Of a DNA stretch of 64,000 bases, positions 54,894 to 64,000 are shown piece by piece. The notes beneath the pieces were generated by a model. That model was given only the letters and a program-made list of their open reading frames with translations, had not been told where the DNA came from and made no database searches. Position 1 is the first letter of the stretch; every line of letters starts with the position of its first letter. Location: NCBI GenBank assembly GCA_913060875.1, contig CAJXSL010000002.1:1-64000 (forward strand), in the 5' to 3' direction. The position numbers and the translations under genes were made by a program. The stretch comes from an uncultured Desulfobacteraceae bacterium. Lineage in GTDB: Bacteria; Desulfobacterota; Desulfobacteria; Desulfobacterales; UBA5852.

Positions 54894-55970
54894 ATGCGGC
54901 GAATGTTTATCATCATAAAGCTATTACTGATAACGGGAGCAACCCTCTCGATCGTGGGATGCGACAGATCCGAACCGTCCAAGGAATATATCCGCCCGGT
55001 TAAAGCGATCAAGCTCGGTGATTATCAGGAGCTGACGCAGCGCACGTTTCCAGGCAAAGCGGAGCCGGTGGAAGAAGTCAATCTGGGATTCGAGGTGCCC
55101 GGTATCGTCATCGAGCGCCCGGTCAACAAGGGCGACAAGGTCAAGATGGGGCAGCTATTGGCCCGCCTGGACCCCAGGGACTTTCAAAATGAAATCAACG
55201 CCAGCATTGCCGAACGCAATCGCGCGCGGGCCTATCGCGACCGCATTGCCGAAGCGCTGAAAGCCAACGCCGTGGCCAAACAGGAATTGACCGATGCCCA
55301 GGCGCGCCTCGACCAGGCCCAGGCGGCCCTTAAGATCAAGCAGAAAGCCCTGGAAGACGCCAACATTGTAGCCCCCTTCGACGGTGTGATTGCGGCCACT
55401 TTCGTTGAAAATTTCCAGCGCGTGGCAGCAAAGCAGGAAGTGGTTCGCCTGTTGGATATCTCTCAGATAGAAATGACCGTGGATGTGCCGGAAAGCCTGA
55501 TATCGATGGCCCCGCTGATCGACGAGGTAAAAATCGTCTTCGATGCCTTTCCGAATAAAACGATTCCGGGCCGCATCAAGGAAATCGGCACCGAAGCGTC
55601 CCAGACCACACGGACCTACCCTGTCACGCTTATTATGGATCAGCCGGACGATATCGAAATTCTGCCGGGGATGGCGGCCAACGTCAGTGGCAAACGGCCC
55701 GCGGCCGCCCTGGTGGATGCCACCCGATTCAATATTCCGGTATCGGCGGTTTTCGAAGCGGAGGGCAAATCCTTCGTCTGGGTGATCGATGAAGAAAACA
55801 TGACGGTGCACCGACGTGCGATCGAAACCGACAGCTTGACCAATGCCGGTGTGCAGGTATCCCAAGGTCTCAAAGCCGGCGAATGGATTGCGACCGCCGG
55901 CGTCCATTTTTTACGGGAAGGCCAGAAAATCCGGTTCATGCCCCCTGCCCCCCAGGAGACGTCGTCATGA
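54894..55970 (+). CDS. RND efflux periplasmic adaptor, first copy
   Basis: A 358-residue membrane-fusion protein. The signal has lipobox SIVGC (Cys23). Lipoyl/hairpin region: FPGKAEPVEEVNLGFEVPGIVIERPVNKGDKVKMGQLLARLDP, then a short coiled coil (~80-145) and ALEDANIVAPFDGVIAA, the return lipoyl half. The beta-barrel and membrane-proximal domains follow. It links the RND pump in the inner membrane to the TolC-type channel. AAGGTAA precedes the ATG. Its TGA stop overlaps the pump's ATG by 4 bp (ATGA), so they are translated together. Confidence 0.92.
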   Translation: MRRMFIIIKLLLITGATLSIVGCDRSEPSKEYIRPVKAIKLGDYQELTQRTFPGKAEPVEEVNLGFEVPGIVIERPVNKGDKVKMGQLLARLDPRDFQNEINASIAERNRARAYRDRIAEALKANAVAKQELTDAQARLDQAQAALKIKQKALEDANIVAPFDGVIAATFVENFQRVAAKQEVVRLLDISQIEMTVDVPESLISMAPLIDEVKIVFDAFPNKTIPGRIKEIGTEASQTTRTYPVTLIMDQPDDIEILPGMAANVSGKRPAAALVDATRFNIPVSAVFEAEGKSFVWVIDEENMTVHRRAIETDSLTNAGVQVSQGLKAGEWIATAGVHFLREGQKIRFMPPAPQETSS

Positions 55971-58900
55971 ACCTCGCTGCGGTCGCCATAAAAAACCGCA
56001 ACGTGACCTATTTCACCGTCTTCCTGCTGGTGGTCGGGGGAATGGCCAGTTTTTTTGCTCTGGGGCAACTGGAGGACCCGGAGTACACCGTTAAAACCGC
56101 CGTCATTACAACGGATTATCCGGGCGGCAGCCCGGAAGAAGTTGAACTCGAAATCACCGACCGCATCGAATTGGCCTTGCAGGAACTCCCCCAGGTCAAA
56201 TACCTCGAGTCTTTCTCAAGGGCCGGCTTCTCCCTCGTCAAAGTGGAAATCAAATCGGAGTACTGGTCGGACCAAATGCCCCAGGTTTGGGATGAGATGC
56301 GGCGCAAAGTTCGTGATATCGAAGACCTGCTGCCGCCGGGTGCCGGCCGGCCGGATATCTCCGATGATTTCGGCGATGTCTTCGGCTTCCAACTGGCACT
56401 TGTGGGCGATGGTTTTACGTATGCCGAAATGGAGCGGTGGGCCAAGGATCTCAAGAAAGAACTCGGCGTCGTCGAAGGGGTCGCCCGTGTGGATCTCTGG
56501 GGCATCCAGCACAAAATCATTTACTTCGACATTTCCCAGACCCAGCTTTCTTCACTTGGCCTGACCGATGCCAGCATCGTCGCCACCCTCAACCGCCAGA
56601 ACATGGTCGTGGACGCCGGCAGCGTCGACCACCAGACCCGGCGGTTTCGGATTGCACCGACCGGTACCTTTAAGGATCCCACAGATATCGCCAATCTGAA
56701 CGTGCGGGCCTCCTTGGCCGATGAACTGGCCAACCTGCTGGTGGAAGTCAACCGTCGGATGGGAACCAGCCGAACGAGCGAACTGGTGCGCCTGGGGGAT
56801 ATCGGTGAGATCAGGCGCGGATACCTTGAGCCGCCCTTCACCCTTATGCGGTTCAATGGAAGACCGGCCATCGGTCTGTCCATCACCAATCGCGCCGGTA
56901 TCAACGTGGTGGATGTCGGGCGCAGGATCGATCAGCGTCTGGATGAAATCATGCCCCATCTGCCGGTGGGCATTGAATTGTCTAAAGTCCATTGGCAGTC
57001 CGACATCGTGGCCGAAGCGGTCAACGGATTTCTGGTCAATTTTGCCCAGGCCGTTGCCATCGTCCTGATCGTTCTGACCCTGGCCATGGGCTGGCGCATG
57101 GGGCTCATTATCGGGACGGCCTTGATCTTAACCATCCTGGCCAGTTTCATCCTCATGGCCATCTGGGAAATCGATCTGCAGCGGATGTCGCTTGGCGCCC
57201 TGGTGATTGCGCTCGGTATGATGGTGGACAATGCCATCGTGGTGGCCGACGGAATGTCCGTGCGACTGCAGCGCGGCATGGGCCGTAAACAGGCCGCTAT
57301 CGAAGCCGCCTCCCAGCCGGCCATACCGCTTTTGGGCGCCACCGTCATCGCCGTGATGGCGTTTTACCCCATTTTTGCCTCGGTGGAAGGGGCGGGCGAA
57401 TACTGCCGCAGCCTCTTCCAGGTGGTGGGTATTTCGCTCCTGGCCAGTTGGGTGATTTCGGTCACGGTCACACCGGTGCAGTGCATCGACATGCTGCCGG
57501 CACCCAAAACAAGCGAAAATGACGATCCTTACGCCGGCAAACTTTTTCAGCAATTTCGCACCCTGCTCAGCTGGGCCATCGGCAAACGCCTGCTGTTTCT
57601 TGGCAGCATGGCCGGGGTGTTGGTGATGGCCCTGGTGGGTTTCGGCCAGGTGCGCCAGTTGTTTTTCCCGGACTCGTCCATGCCGAAATTCATGATCGAC
57701 TACTGGGCGCCCGAAGGCACGCGCATAGAAGAAGTGGCCCGCGATATCCGGCGGGCCGAGGCTCATTTGCGAAACGACGACCGGGTGGCAGCGGTAAGCA
57801 CGTTTATCGGATCCGGGCCGCCGCGGTTCTATCTGCCGGTGGAGCCGGAGCTGCCGTATGCCTCGTACGCCCAGTTCATCGTCAATGTCCACGATTACAA
57901 GGACGTCATCCCCCTGCTTGAGGATTTACAGCCCTGGTTTGACGACACCTATCCCCAGGCCCTGGTGGCCCTTCGACAGTACGGGGTCGGTCCCAGCAAC
58001 ACATGGAAACTGGAGCTGCGTATCAGCGGGCCGGCCGTGGCCGATGCGGACGTGCTCCGGGACATTGCCGGCCAGGCGGTCGCCATTCTGGAAAATGATC
58101 CTGTTACAGCTTATGCCCGCACGAACTGGCGGCAGCGGGTCCAGCGGATCGACGTTCTGTACAACGAGGAGCGGTCGCGCTGGGCGGCGGTCACCCGTGA
58201 AGACATCGGCAACAGCACCAAACGCGCCTACGACGGGTTGAGCGTGGGGCTGTATCGCGAGCAGGACGATCTCATCCCCATCATCATCCGGTTTACGGAA
58301 AAAGAACGTCAGGATGTTGAAAATTTCGATATCCTGCAGATTCAGCCCTACCTCCGGACCACAACGGTCCCTCTCGCCCAGGTGATCGACGGACTCGATC
58401 TGGCATGGGAAGACCCGTTGATCTGGCGCCGGGACCGTCGCCGGACCATTACGGTCCAGGCCAACCCGATCCTCGGGGAAACATTCCCCACCCTCATGGC
58501 CAACGTGGCGGAACAGATCAACCAGATCGAACTGCCGCCGGAATACACCATGACGTGGGGCGGCGAATACGAAGACACCGAGGATTCCCAGGCGTCGCTG
58601 ATTCCCGGTGTCATTCCGGCCGGGGCCGTCATGGCGTTTATCATCGTGGCCCTTTTCAACGCTTTCCGTCCGCCGCTGGTCATCCTGCTCACGATCCCTT
58701 TCGCCGTGATCGGCATCACCATCGGCTTGCTGACCTTTGACGTGCCCTTTGGCTTTCTGGCCCTTCTGGGGGCCATGAGCCTGGTGGGCATGATGATTAA
58801 AAACGCCATCGTCCTGCTGGACGAGGTCAATATTCTTCTGGCAGCCGGGCAGACGCCTTATGATGCTGTCATCGGGGCCGCTTTGTCACGTTTGCGTCCG

Positions 58901-59083
58901 GTGGTACTGGCGGCGGCCACAACTGTCTTGGGCGTCATTCCCCTGCTCCAGGATGCGTTCTGGATCGGTATGGCCGTTACGGTTATGGCAGGTCTGGCGT
59001 TTGGAACGGGGCTTACCATGGTGGTGGTGCCCGTCCTGTATGCGACGCTCCACAAAATCCCTGCGCCCGACGGCAAGTCGTGA
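55967..59083 (+). CDS. RND family efflux permease, first copy
   Basis: A 1038-residue inner-membrane RND pump with 12 expected membrane helices and two large periplasmic loops. The start MNLAAVAIKNRNVTYF precedes TM1. The TM4 motif is GMMVDNAIVVADG (Asp near residue 420), where drug pumps such as AcrB have two adjacent Asp (VDDAIVV). The second is Asn here, as in several other RND subgroups. LLGAMSLVGMMIKNAIVLLDEVN marks the second-half equivalent. Substrate is unknown; the single Asp argues against assuming AcrB-type multidrug export. The start at 55967 overlaps the adaptor stop; a longer frame to 55883 is a shadow of the adaptor. Confidence 0.93.
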   Translation: MNLAAVAIKNRNVTYFTVFLLVVGGMASFFALGQLEDPEYTVKTAVITTDYPGGSPEEVELEITDRIELALQELPQVKYLESFSRAGFSLVKVEIKSEYWSDQMPQVWDEMRRKVRDIEDLLPPGAGRPDISDDFGDVFGFQLALVGDGFTYAEMERWAKDLKKELGVVEGVARVDLWGIQHKIIYFDISQTQLSSLGLTDASIVATLNRQNMVVDAGSVDHQTRRFRIAPTGTFKDPTDIANLNVRASLADELANLLVEVNRRMGTSRTSELVRLGDIGEIRRGYLEPPFTLMRFNGRPAIGLSITNRAGINVVDVGRRIDQRLDEIMPHLPVGIELSKVHWQSDIVAEAVNGFLVNFAQAVAIVLIVLTLAMGWRMGLIIGTALILTILASFILMAIWEIDLQRMSLGALVIALGMMVDNAIVVADGMSVRLQRGMGRKQAAIEAASQPAIPLLGATVIAVMAFYPIFASVEGAGEYCRSLFQVVGISLLASWVISVTVTPVQCIDMLPAPKTSENDDPYAGKLFQQFRTLLSWAIGKRLLFLGSMAGVLVMALVGFGQVRQLFFPDSSMPKFMIDYWAPEGTRIEEVARDIRRAEAHLRNDDRVAAVSTFIGSGPPRFYLPVEPELPYASYAQFIVNVHDYKDVIPLLEDLQPWFDDTYPQALVALRQYGVGPSNTWKLELRISGPAVADADVLRDIAGQAVAILENDPVTAYARTNWRQRVQRIDVLYNEERSRWAAVTREDIGNSTKRAYDGLSVGLYREQDDLIPIIIRFTEKERQDVENFDILQIQPYLRTTTVPLAQVIDGLDLAWEDPLIWRRDRRRTITVQANPILGETFPTLMANVAEQINQIELPPEYTMTWGGEYEDTEDSQASLIPGVIPAGAVMAFIIVALFNAFRPPLVILLTIPFAVIGITIGLLTFDVPFGFLALLGAMSLVGMMIKNAIVLLDEVNILLAAGQTPYDAVIGAALSRLRPVVLAAATTVLGVIPLLQDAFWIGMAVTVMAGLAFGTGLTMVVVPVLYATLHKIPAPDGKS

Positions 59084-59136
59084 CGATCAGCCCGGGAATA
59101 AGAATCGACATCTCTGCTGCGGAAAGGATTACTTCA

Positions 59137-60252
59137 ATGCGAATTACGCCAAAAAAGTTGATACTTGCTCTCAGTGTGGCCTTGCTTTTGGTGGCCTGCG
59201 GCAAGGAGCCGCCGGCACCAGTGGAGCGTATCCGCGCCATCAAGACCATTACGGTGGAGGAGAGGGCCAGCGGCCAGGTGCGCAAGTATTCCGGTGTGGT
59301 GGAGCCGGTGGACAAATCCAGCCTGAGTTTCGAGGTAGCCGGCAACGTCAAGGATGTCAACGTCGATGTGGGCGAGGAAATCACCAAAGACCAGGTGATC
59401 GCCACCCTCGACACCCAGACCTTCGAACTGGACGTGGAAGCGGCCCAGGCCAACTTGCGGCGGGCACGTGCGCAGCTGACGGAAAAAGAGGCCGAATACA
59501 ACCGCTATCGCACGGTAAACGAAGAAAGCCCCGGGGCCGTCAGTCAGTCCTCCGTGGACCAGGCCCAGGCCGCCTTTGAAAGCGCCCGTGAGAATGTCAG
59601 CTATGCGGTAAGCCAGTTAAACCTGACAAAGCGAGATCTGAAGAAAACCGAATTGAAGGCCCCTTTCGACGGCGTGATCGCCAAGCGTCACGTGGAGCCG
59701 TTTTTCGAGGTGAAACGCGGCGACCCGATCTTCGATGTTTTTATCGAAGCCGCCATGGACGTGGCCACCAGCATCCCGGAAACGGATATCGAGGGTATCT
59801 ATCTGGGGCAAAGCTGCGATATCGTCTTTCCCAGCGATCCGGGTCAGGTCTTCAAAGGCGTCGTTTCGGAGATCGGCCGCATGGCCGAGTCGGCCAACGC
59901 GTTTCCGGTAAAAGTCAACATCCTGACAAGCGATCCCAATCTGCGACCCGGCATGACCGCCGAATTATCCTTCCAGATCACCGAAGCCGGTTTCCAGAAA
60001 GCGTTCCTGGTGCCCGTATCCGCCCTCTCCCCCGGAGCCGAACCCAAGCGGGGCTATGTATTTGTCTATGACAAAGCAACGTCGACGGTCCAGCGCATGG
60101 CCGTCCGTGGGCTCGGCGCCGTTGTGGGCAACCAGATCATGATTACCGAAGGATTGGAAGGCGGTGAAATTATTGCGATTGCCGGTGTCAGCTTCCTCGA
60201 AGACGGCCAGAAGGTCAAACTGATGCAGCCCGCTGATGCTGAAGGTCAATAG
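59137..60252 (+). CDS. RND efflux periplasmic adaptor, second copy
   Basis: A 371-residue membrane-fusion lipoprotein: signal MRITPKKLILALSVALLLVAC with Cys21, then KYSGVVEPVDKSSLSFEVAGNVKDVNVDVGEEITKDQVIATLDTQTFELDV, a coiled coil and LKKTELKAPFDGVIAKRHVEPF. It differs clearly from the first adaptor, so it is an old duplicate or separately acquired. GGAAAGGATT lies ~10 nt before the ATG at 59137; a frame starting at 59080 lacks this. It is 53 bp after the first pump and 52 bp before the second. Confidence 0.92.
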   Translation: MRITPKKLILALSVALLLVACGKEPPAPVERIRAIKTITVEERASGQVRKYSGVVEPVDKSSLSFEVAGNVKDVNVDVGEEITKDQVIATLDTQTFELDVEAAQANLRRARAQLTEKEAEYNRYRTVNEESPGAVSQSSVDQAQAAFESARENVSYAVSQLNLTKRDLKKTELKAPFDGVIAKRHVEPFFEVKRGDPIFDVFIEAAMDVATSIPETDIEGIYLGQSCDIVFPSDPGQVFKGVVSEIGRMAESANAFPVKVNILTSDPNLRPGMTAELSFQITEAGFQKAFLVPVSALSPGAEPKRGYVFVYDKATSTVQRMAVRGLGAVVGNQIMITEGLEGGEIIAIAGVSFLEDGQKVKLMQPADAEGQ

Positions 60253-60304
60253 CGGAACCCGAGCTGACAACAACAATGAAATGAAACGGTACGGATAATA
60301 AACC

Positions 60305-63300
60305 ATGTCGCTTATTACACGTTTTGCCCTCGACACCCAGCGCCTGACCATCGTTTTTATCGTGACGGTTGTCATCTTCGGCCTTCTGCAGTTTCTGGAT
60401 TTTCCGCGCCAGGAGGATCCCCCCATCGTTATTCGCGAGATCGTGGTAACGGCCTTTTTTCCCGGCATGGAACCGGCCGACATGGAGGACCTGATCACGC
60501 GCAAGCTGGAGGAACAAATCCGCACCTTGCCCGAAATCGATGAAATCTGGTCTGACTCCAAAACCGGCTCGTGCATCATCCACGCCGAAACCCGCGACGA
60601 ATATGAAAACCTCGACGTCATCTGGCAGAAAGTCCGCAACAAGATGTCGGATATCAAACCGCAACTGCCGGAGGGCACCATCGGTCCCTTTGTCAACGAC
60701 GAATTCGGCCTTACGGCCGTGGCCACCATCGCCTTGTGGTCCGACGGCTTCAGCATGGCCGAAATGCGGCTGGTGGCCCGGGATATCCGTGACCGATTGT
60801 ATGAGCTCGAAGGCATTCGCAAAGTCGAGCTTTACGGGGTTCAGGAAGAACAGGTTTTTCTGCACTATTCCACGACCAAACTGGATCAGTTCGGCATCAA
60901 AGGTACGGATATCTACAACACGCTGGTTCAGCAAAACGTGGTTCTACCCAGTGGCCGCATTGACGCCGCCGGCCAGGACATCGTGGTGGAGCCCACCGGC
61001 AACTTTAACAAGATTGAGGACATCGAGAATCTGCTCATCACCATTCCCAACACCGAGCAGACCATCAAATTGAAAGATATCCTCACCGTCGTCAGGGGAT
61101 ATGAAGACCCGCCCCAAAGCCTGGCCTACTACAATGGCCACCCGTCCATCGTCATCAGCGTATCCATCACACCCGGCGTAAACTCGGTTGATTTCGGCCA
61201 TCGTCTCACGGCCAAGGTAAAGGCTCTGGAAGACGAGCTGCCCATCGGCTACGTGATGGAGTTCGCCACCTTTCAGCCGGACCTGGTGGAAGTGGCCGTC
61301 AACGGCGCGCTCAGCAATGTCTACCAGACCCTCGTCATCGTACTGGTGGTGGTCATGCTGTTTTTGGGATTGCGCACCGGCATGATCGTAGGGTCCTTCG
61401 TTCCCCTGACCATGATGCTGGGCATGATCATCATGTATGGTTTCGGTATCGAGCTGGAGCGGGTGTCCATTGCCTCGGCCATCATAGCGTTAGGCATGCT
61501 GGTAGACAACGGCATCGTCATTGCCGAAGACATCCGCTCCCGCATGGAACGGGGCGAGGACAAGCGGGAGGCCTGCCTGGCTTCCGGTAAAACCCTGGCC
61601 ATCCCACTGCTGACTTCTTCCTTGACTACGATTCTGGCCTTCGTTCCCATGCTGCTCATCGACGGTCAGACCGGCGAATATGCCTATTCGCTGCCCATGG
61701 TGGTGATTATCCTGCTGTTGTCCTCCTGGTTTCTGTCCATGTACATGACCCCCTGCATGTGTTTCTGGTTCATGAAGGTCGACACAAAGAAAAATACCGG
61801 CAGCAAGCAGGCCGATGAAAAAGACCCCTATGCCGGAAAATTCTACCGGATCTATCGGGGTCTGCTGACCCTGATATTGCGTATGCGCTATGTGGTGGTG
61901 ATCGCCGGGGCAGCGGTCCTGGTGATCGGCGGTATCGTGGGCAGCCTGTTGACCAAGGAATTCTTCGGCCCCAGCGAGCGCAACCAGTTCCTGGTCTACC
62001 TTGACATGCCGGCCGGCACCCGGATCGGCGCCACCGATCAGGCGGTTCAGCAACTGTCTGCCTGGCTGGCGGACGATGAGACGAATCCGGAAATCACCAG
62101 CACCATCGCCTATGTCGGTACCGGGGGGCCCCGCTTCTTTCTGGTATTGTCCCCCGTGGACCCGGATCCCAACGTGGCCTTTCTGGTGGTGAATACCGAA
62201 ACCCCCGACCAGGTACCGCCGCTGGTGGGAAAAACGCGCACCTATATCGCCGACCACATTCCCGGCGCGAATGGGCGGGTCAAACGCATGTGGATGGGTT
62301 CGGAAGAACCCGGCTTTCTCGAAATTCGCCTGAAAGGCCTGGATCCTGAAACACTATACGCCAAAGGCAACCAGCTGACCGCGGCCGTCAAAGCCCTGCC
62401 CGGCAGCTTGGATGTGCGCAGCAACTGGTGGAACAAAGTCTTCAAGGTTCGCATTCTGGTGGACCAGACCCGGGCCCGGCGCGCCGGGGTGACGTCCGAG
62501 GACATTGCTTTGTCGTTGCAGGGCCACATGGACGGCCTCAAAGTCACCGAATACCGGGAAGGCGATCTGGCCATCCCGGTAATGGCCCGCTCCATGGCCG
62601 AGGAGCGCGAAACCCTAAACGACCTTTGGAATCTCAGCGTCGGCTCCCGGACGACCGGCAATCGTGTGCCCCTCACCCAGATCGCAGACATCCGCGCGGA
62701 ATGGGATTTCAACCGCATTGCCCGACGCAATCAGGAGCGCACCCTGACGGTGGAAGCCAAACATGAGACCCTCAAGGCCGAAGAACTGCTGGAGGCCGTC
62801 AAGCCCATGATTGCCGCCCTGGATCTGGGCGAGGGCTACCGCTGGAAAGTGGGCGGTGAAATCGAATCCCGTGAAGAGACCATGGGCAAGCTGACCCGTT
62901 TTCTGCCGACCTGTATCTTCGGCATCGTTGTGCTGCTGATATGGCAGTTCAATTCGTTCCGGCGCCCGGCCATTATTTTCCTGACCATTCCCCTGGCCTT
63001 CACCGGGGCCTTCTTAGGGCTGGTCATCATGCGCGCCCCCTTTGATTTCTTCGGTATGCTGGGGCTGCTCAGTCTGGCCGGTGTCATCATCAACAACGGC
63101 ATCGTTTTGATCGACAAGATCGATTCGGAACGCAAGTCCGGCGCGGAACCTTACGATGCGATCATGACGGCCGCCATATCCCGGTTCCGGCCGATCCTGA
63201 TGACCACCGTGACCACCGTATTGGGGGTCATGCCTCTGATCATTTCCGTGGATCCGCTCTTTTATGCCATGGCGGTGATCCTGGGCGCCGGTCTGATTTT

Positions 63301-63385
63301 TGGTACGCTGTTGACCCTGGGGCTGGTTCCCGCGTTATACGCCGTGTTTTTTCGGGTGCGGCCGTCCGATTCGATGCGTGCATAA
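60305..63385 (+). CDS. RND family efflux permease, second copy
   Basis: A 1026-residue RND pump starting MSLITRFALDTQRLTIVFIVTVV. The TM4 motif is GMLVDNGIVIAEDIRSRMERG with one Asp (near residue 401) followed by Asn, as in the first pump. The second half has LLGLLSLAGVIINNGIVLIDKID. It is clearly divergent from the first pump. It partners the adaptor just upstream and probably shares the TolC-type channel at 53060. Whether the two pumps form separate or joint (heterotrimeric, MdtBC-like) complexes cannot be told, but the intervening second adaptor favours two complexes. The ribosome site before the ATG is weak. Confidence 0.93.
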   Translation: MSLITRFALDTQRLTIVFIVTVVIFGLLQFLDFPRQEDPPIVIREIVVTAFFPGMEPADMEDLITRKLEEQIRTLPEIDEIWSDSKTGSCIIHAETRDEYENLDVIWQKVRNKMSDIKPQLPEGTIGPFVNDEFGLTAVATIALWSDGFSMAEMRLVARDIRDRLYELEGIRKVELYGVQEEQVFLHYSTTKLDQFGIKGTDIYNTLVQQNVVLPSGRIDAAGQDIVVEPTGNFNKIEDIENLLITIPNTEQTIKLKDILTVVRGYEDPPQSLAYYNGHPSIVISVSITPGVNSVDFGHRLTAKVKALEDELPIGYVMEFATFQPDLVEVAVNGALSNVYQTLVIVLVVVMLFLGLRTGMIVGSFVPLTMMLGMIIMYGFGIELERVSIASAIIALGMLVDNGIVIAEDIRSRMERGEDKREACLASGKTLAIPLLTSSLTTILAFVPMLLIDGQTGEYAYSLPMVVIILLLSSWFLSMYMTPCMCFWFMKVDTKKNTGSKQADEKDPYAGKFYRIYRGLLTLILRMRYVVVIAGAAVLVIGGIVGSLLTKEFFGPSERNQFLVYLDMPAGTRIGATDQAVQQLSAWLADDETNPEITSTIAYVGTGGPRFFLVLSPVDPDPNVAFLVVNTETPDQVPPLVGKTRTYIADHIPGANGRVKRMWMGSEEPGFLEIRLKGLDPETLYAKGNQLTAAVKALPGSLDVRSNWWNKVFKVRILVDQTRARRAGVTSEDIALSLQGHMDGLKVTEYREGDLAIPVMARSMAEERETLNDLWNLSVGSRTTGNRVPLTQIADIRAEWDFNRIARRNQERTLTVEAKHETLKAEELLEAVKPMIAALDLGEGYRWKVGGEIESREETMGKLTRFLPTCIFGIVVLLIWQFNSFRRPAIIFLTIPLAFTGAFLGLVIMRAPFDFFGMLGLLSLAGVIINNGIVLIDKIDSERKSGAEPYDAIMTAAISRFRPILMTTVTTVLGVMPLIISVDPLFYAMAVILGAGLIFGTLLTLGLVPALYAVFFRVRPSDSMRA

Positions 63386-63592
63386 AAATGCTTGCTCACG
63401 ACACTCGAGCTTATACGTGCACCCCGGAAGCACGCCGCATTCCCTATAATTTTCTGCAGAATGGCAACTGACCGGTTTGCGATTGGGTCCGTGACGATTA
63501 TCGCGGATGCACGTGCCCTGCAACCGGGACCCAATTCAGTCGGGAAATTGAAACGCATCTTTTAACAACGGAAAGAAGGAAAGGAGCATTCA

Positions 63593-64000
63593 ATGGCATT
63601 ACGCAACAAAACCCTTTACGGCCTTCTGGCGATAATCTTGTTGGCACTGGCAATAGGCACGGCCCAGGCGGTCGAAGTCAAAACCGAAGAGGTTGTCACC
63701 GGGGTCGACATGGTCATCGTGGACAAATACATCCGCACGGCCGACAACTTCATCATCATGTACGATGCCTCCGGCAGCATGGGGCGTCCCTACGGCGACA
63801 CCGGCATGACCATGATCCAGGCCGCCGAAAAGGCCCTGAAGGAAAAAAACACCCTTATGCCGGACCTGGGATTCAATGCCGGCCTGTATCTGTACACCCC
63901 CTGGCAAGTGTTTTATGAAATGCAGCCTTACGACAAAGACAAATTTGGCGCTGCCATCGACAGTTTGCCTGATACGCAAACCGCCGGTTCCTTCAAGGGC
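63593..64000 (+). CDS. Secreted VWA-domain protein (truncated by window end)
   Basis: The first 136 codons are present; the gene runs off the window. A signal peptide (KTLYGLLAIILLALAIGTAQA) is followed by DKYIRTADNFIIMYDASGSMGRPY. The D-x-S-G-S there is the metal-ion-dependent adhesion site of a von Willebrand A domain. Such secreted proteins with VWA regions in this group often carry a C-terminal OmpA-like domain, but that part is not visible. GAAGGAAAGGAG precedes the ATG. It starts 207 bp after the efflux operon, and may be separately expressed. Confidence 0.85.
   Translation, partial: MALRNKTLYGLLAIILLALAIGTAQAVEVKTEEVVTGVDMVIVDKYIRTADNFIIMYDASGSMGRPYGDTGMTMIQAAEKALKEKNTLMPDLGFNAGLYLYTPWQVFYEMQPYDKDKFGAAIDSLPDTQTAGSFKG

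Overview
The window reads like a chromosome segment of a strictly anaerobic, Gram-negative member of the Desulfobacterota, of the Desulfosarcina/Desulfobacteraceae kind. This is inferred from family content, not from a marker gene. Supporting content: a hybrid cluster protein with its DUF1858 partner, a tungsten/molybdopterin aldehyde:ferredoxin oxidoreductase, a CCG-domain iron-sulfur protein, a long phosphotransacetylase with acetate kinase, sigma-54 control, outer-membrane genes (porin, Mla-type lipid transport, RND efflux) and many dispersed intergenic palindromes. Most of the window is GC-rich; the first ~4.4 kb is visibly AT-rich.

Layout. (1) 1-4.8 kb: an AT-rich island with three membrane-anchored proteins of unknown function. 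It ends at a tRNA-Arg(CCT) with a decayed tyrosine-recombinase C-terminus on each side, both pointing at the tRNA. (2) 4.9-12.3 kb: mostly single genes (hemolysin III family, TPR-methyltransferase, an exported papain-like protein lacking its cysteine, a solute-binding protein, an MBL-fold hydrolase) separated by repeats. (3) 12.3-15.8 kb: a nitrosative-stress module of Crp/Fnr regulator, DUF1858 protein, Hcp and a PAS protein. (4) 17.5-30.8 kb: a catabolic locus built round a sigma-54 activator. To its left runs a nine-kb leftward operon (class III aminotransferase, aldehyde:ferredoxin oxidoreductase, LIV-type ABC importer, thiolase). To its right runs a rightward operon (CoA-transferase A and B, MoaD/ThiS-like carrier). 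Both have good -24/-12 promoters, and a shared TTAGGAT-type motif lies 120-135 bp upstream of each. The set suggests uptake of an amino compound, transamination to an aldehyde, ferredoxin-linked oxidation, CoA activation and thiolytic cleavage. (5) 30.9-42.1 kb: iron-sulfur protein, STAS and HD-GYP signalling proteins, a porin, and an Mla/Pqi-type lipid transport operon headed by a PagL-like outer-membrane gene. (6) 42.3-53.0 kb: a rightward run of pta, ackA, gpmI, pgk, a phosphohexomutase and a glycosyltransferase, joining acetate/ATP metabolism to lower glycolysis and sugar-phosphate use. (7) 53.0-63.4 kb: one TolC-type channel followed by two adaptor-plus-RND-pump pairs. The window closes inside a secreted VWA-domain protein.

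The strongest unexplained structure is the dispersed repeats. There is a roughly 130-bp imperfect palindrome in about six copies and a MITE-like element with about 20-bp terminal inverted repeats in three copies. There is also a known-style hairpin in two copies and several singletons. Two MITE-like copies supply the stop codon of the adjacent gene. All functional names rest on motifs read by eye; no database search was run.
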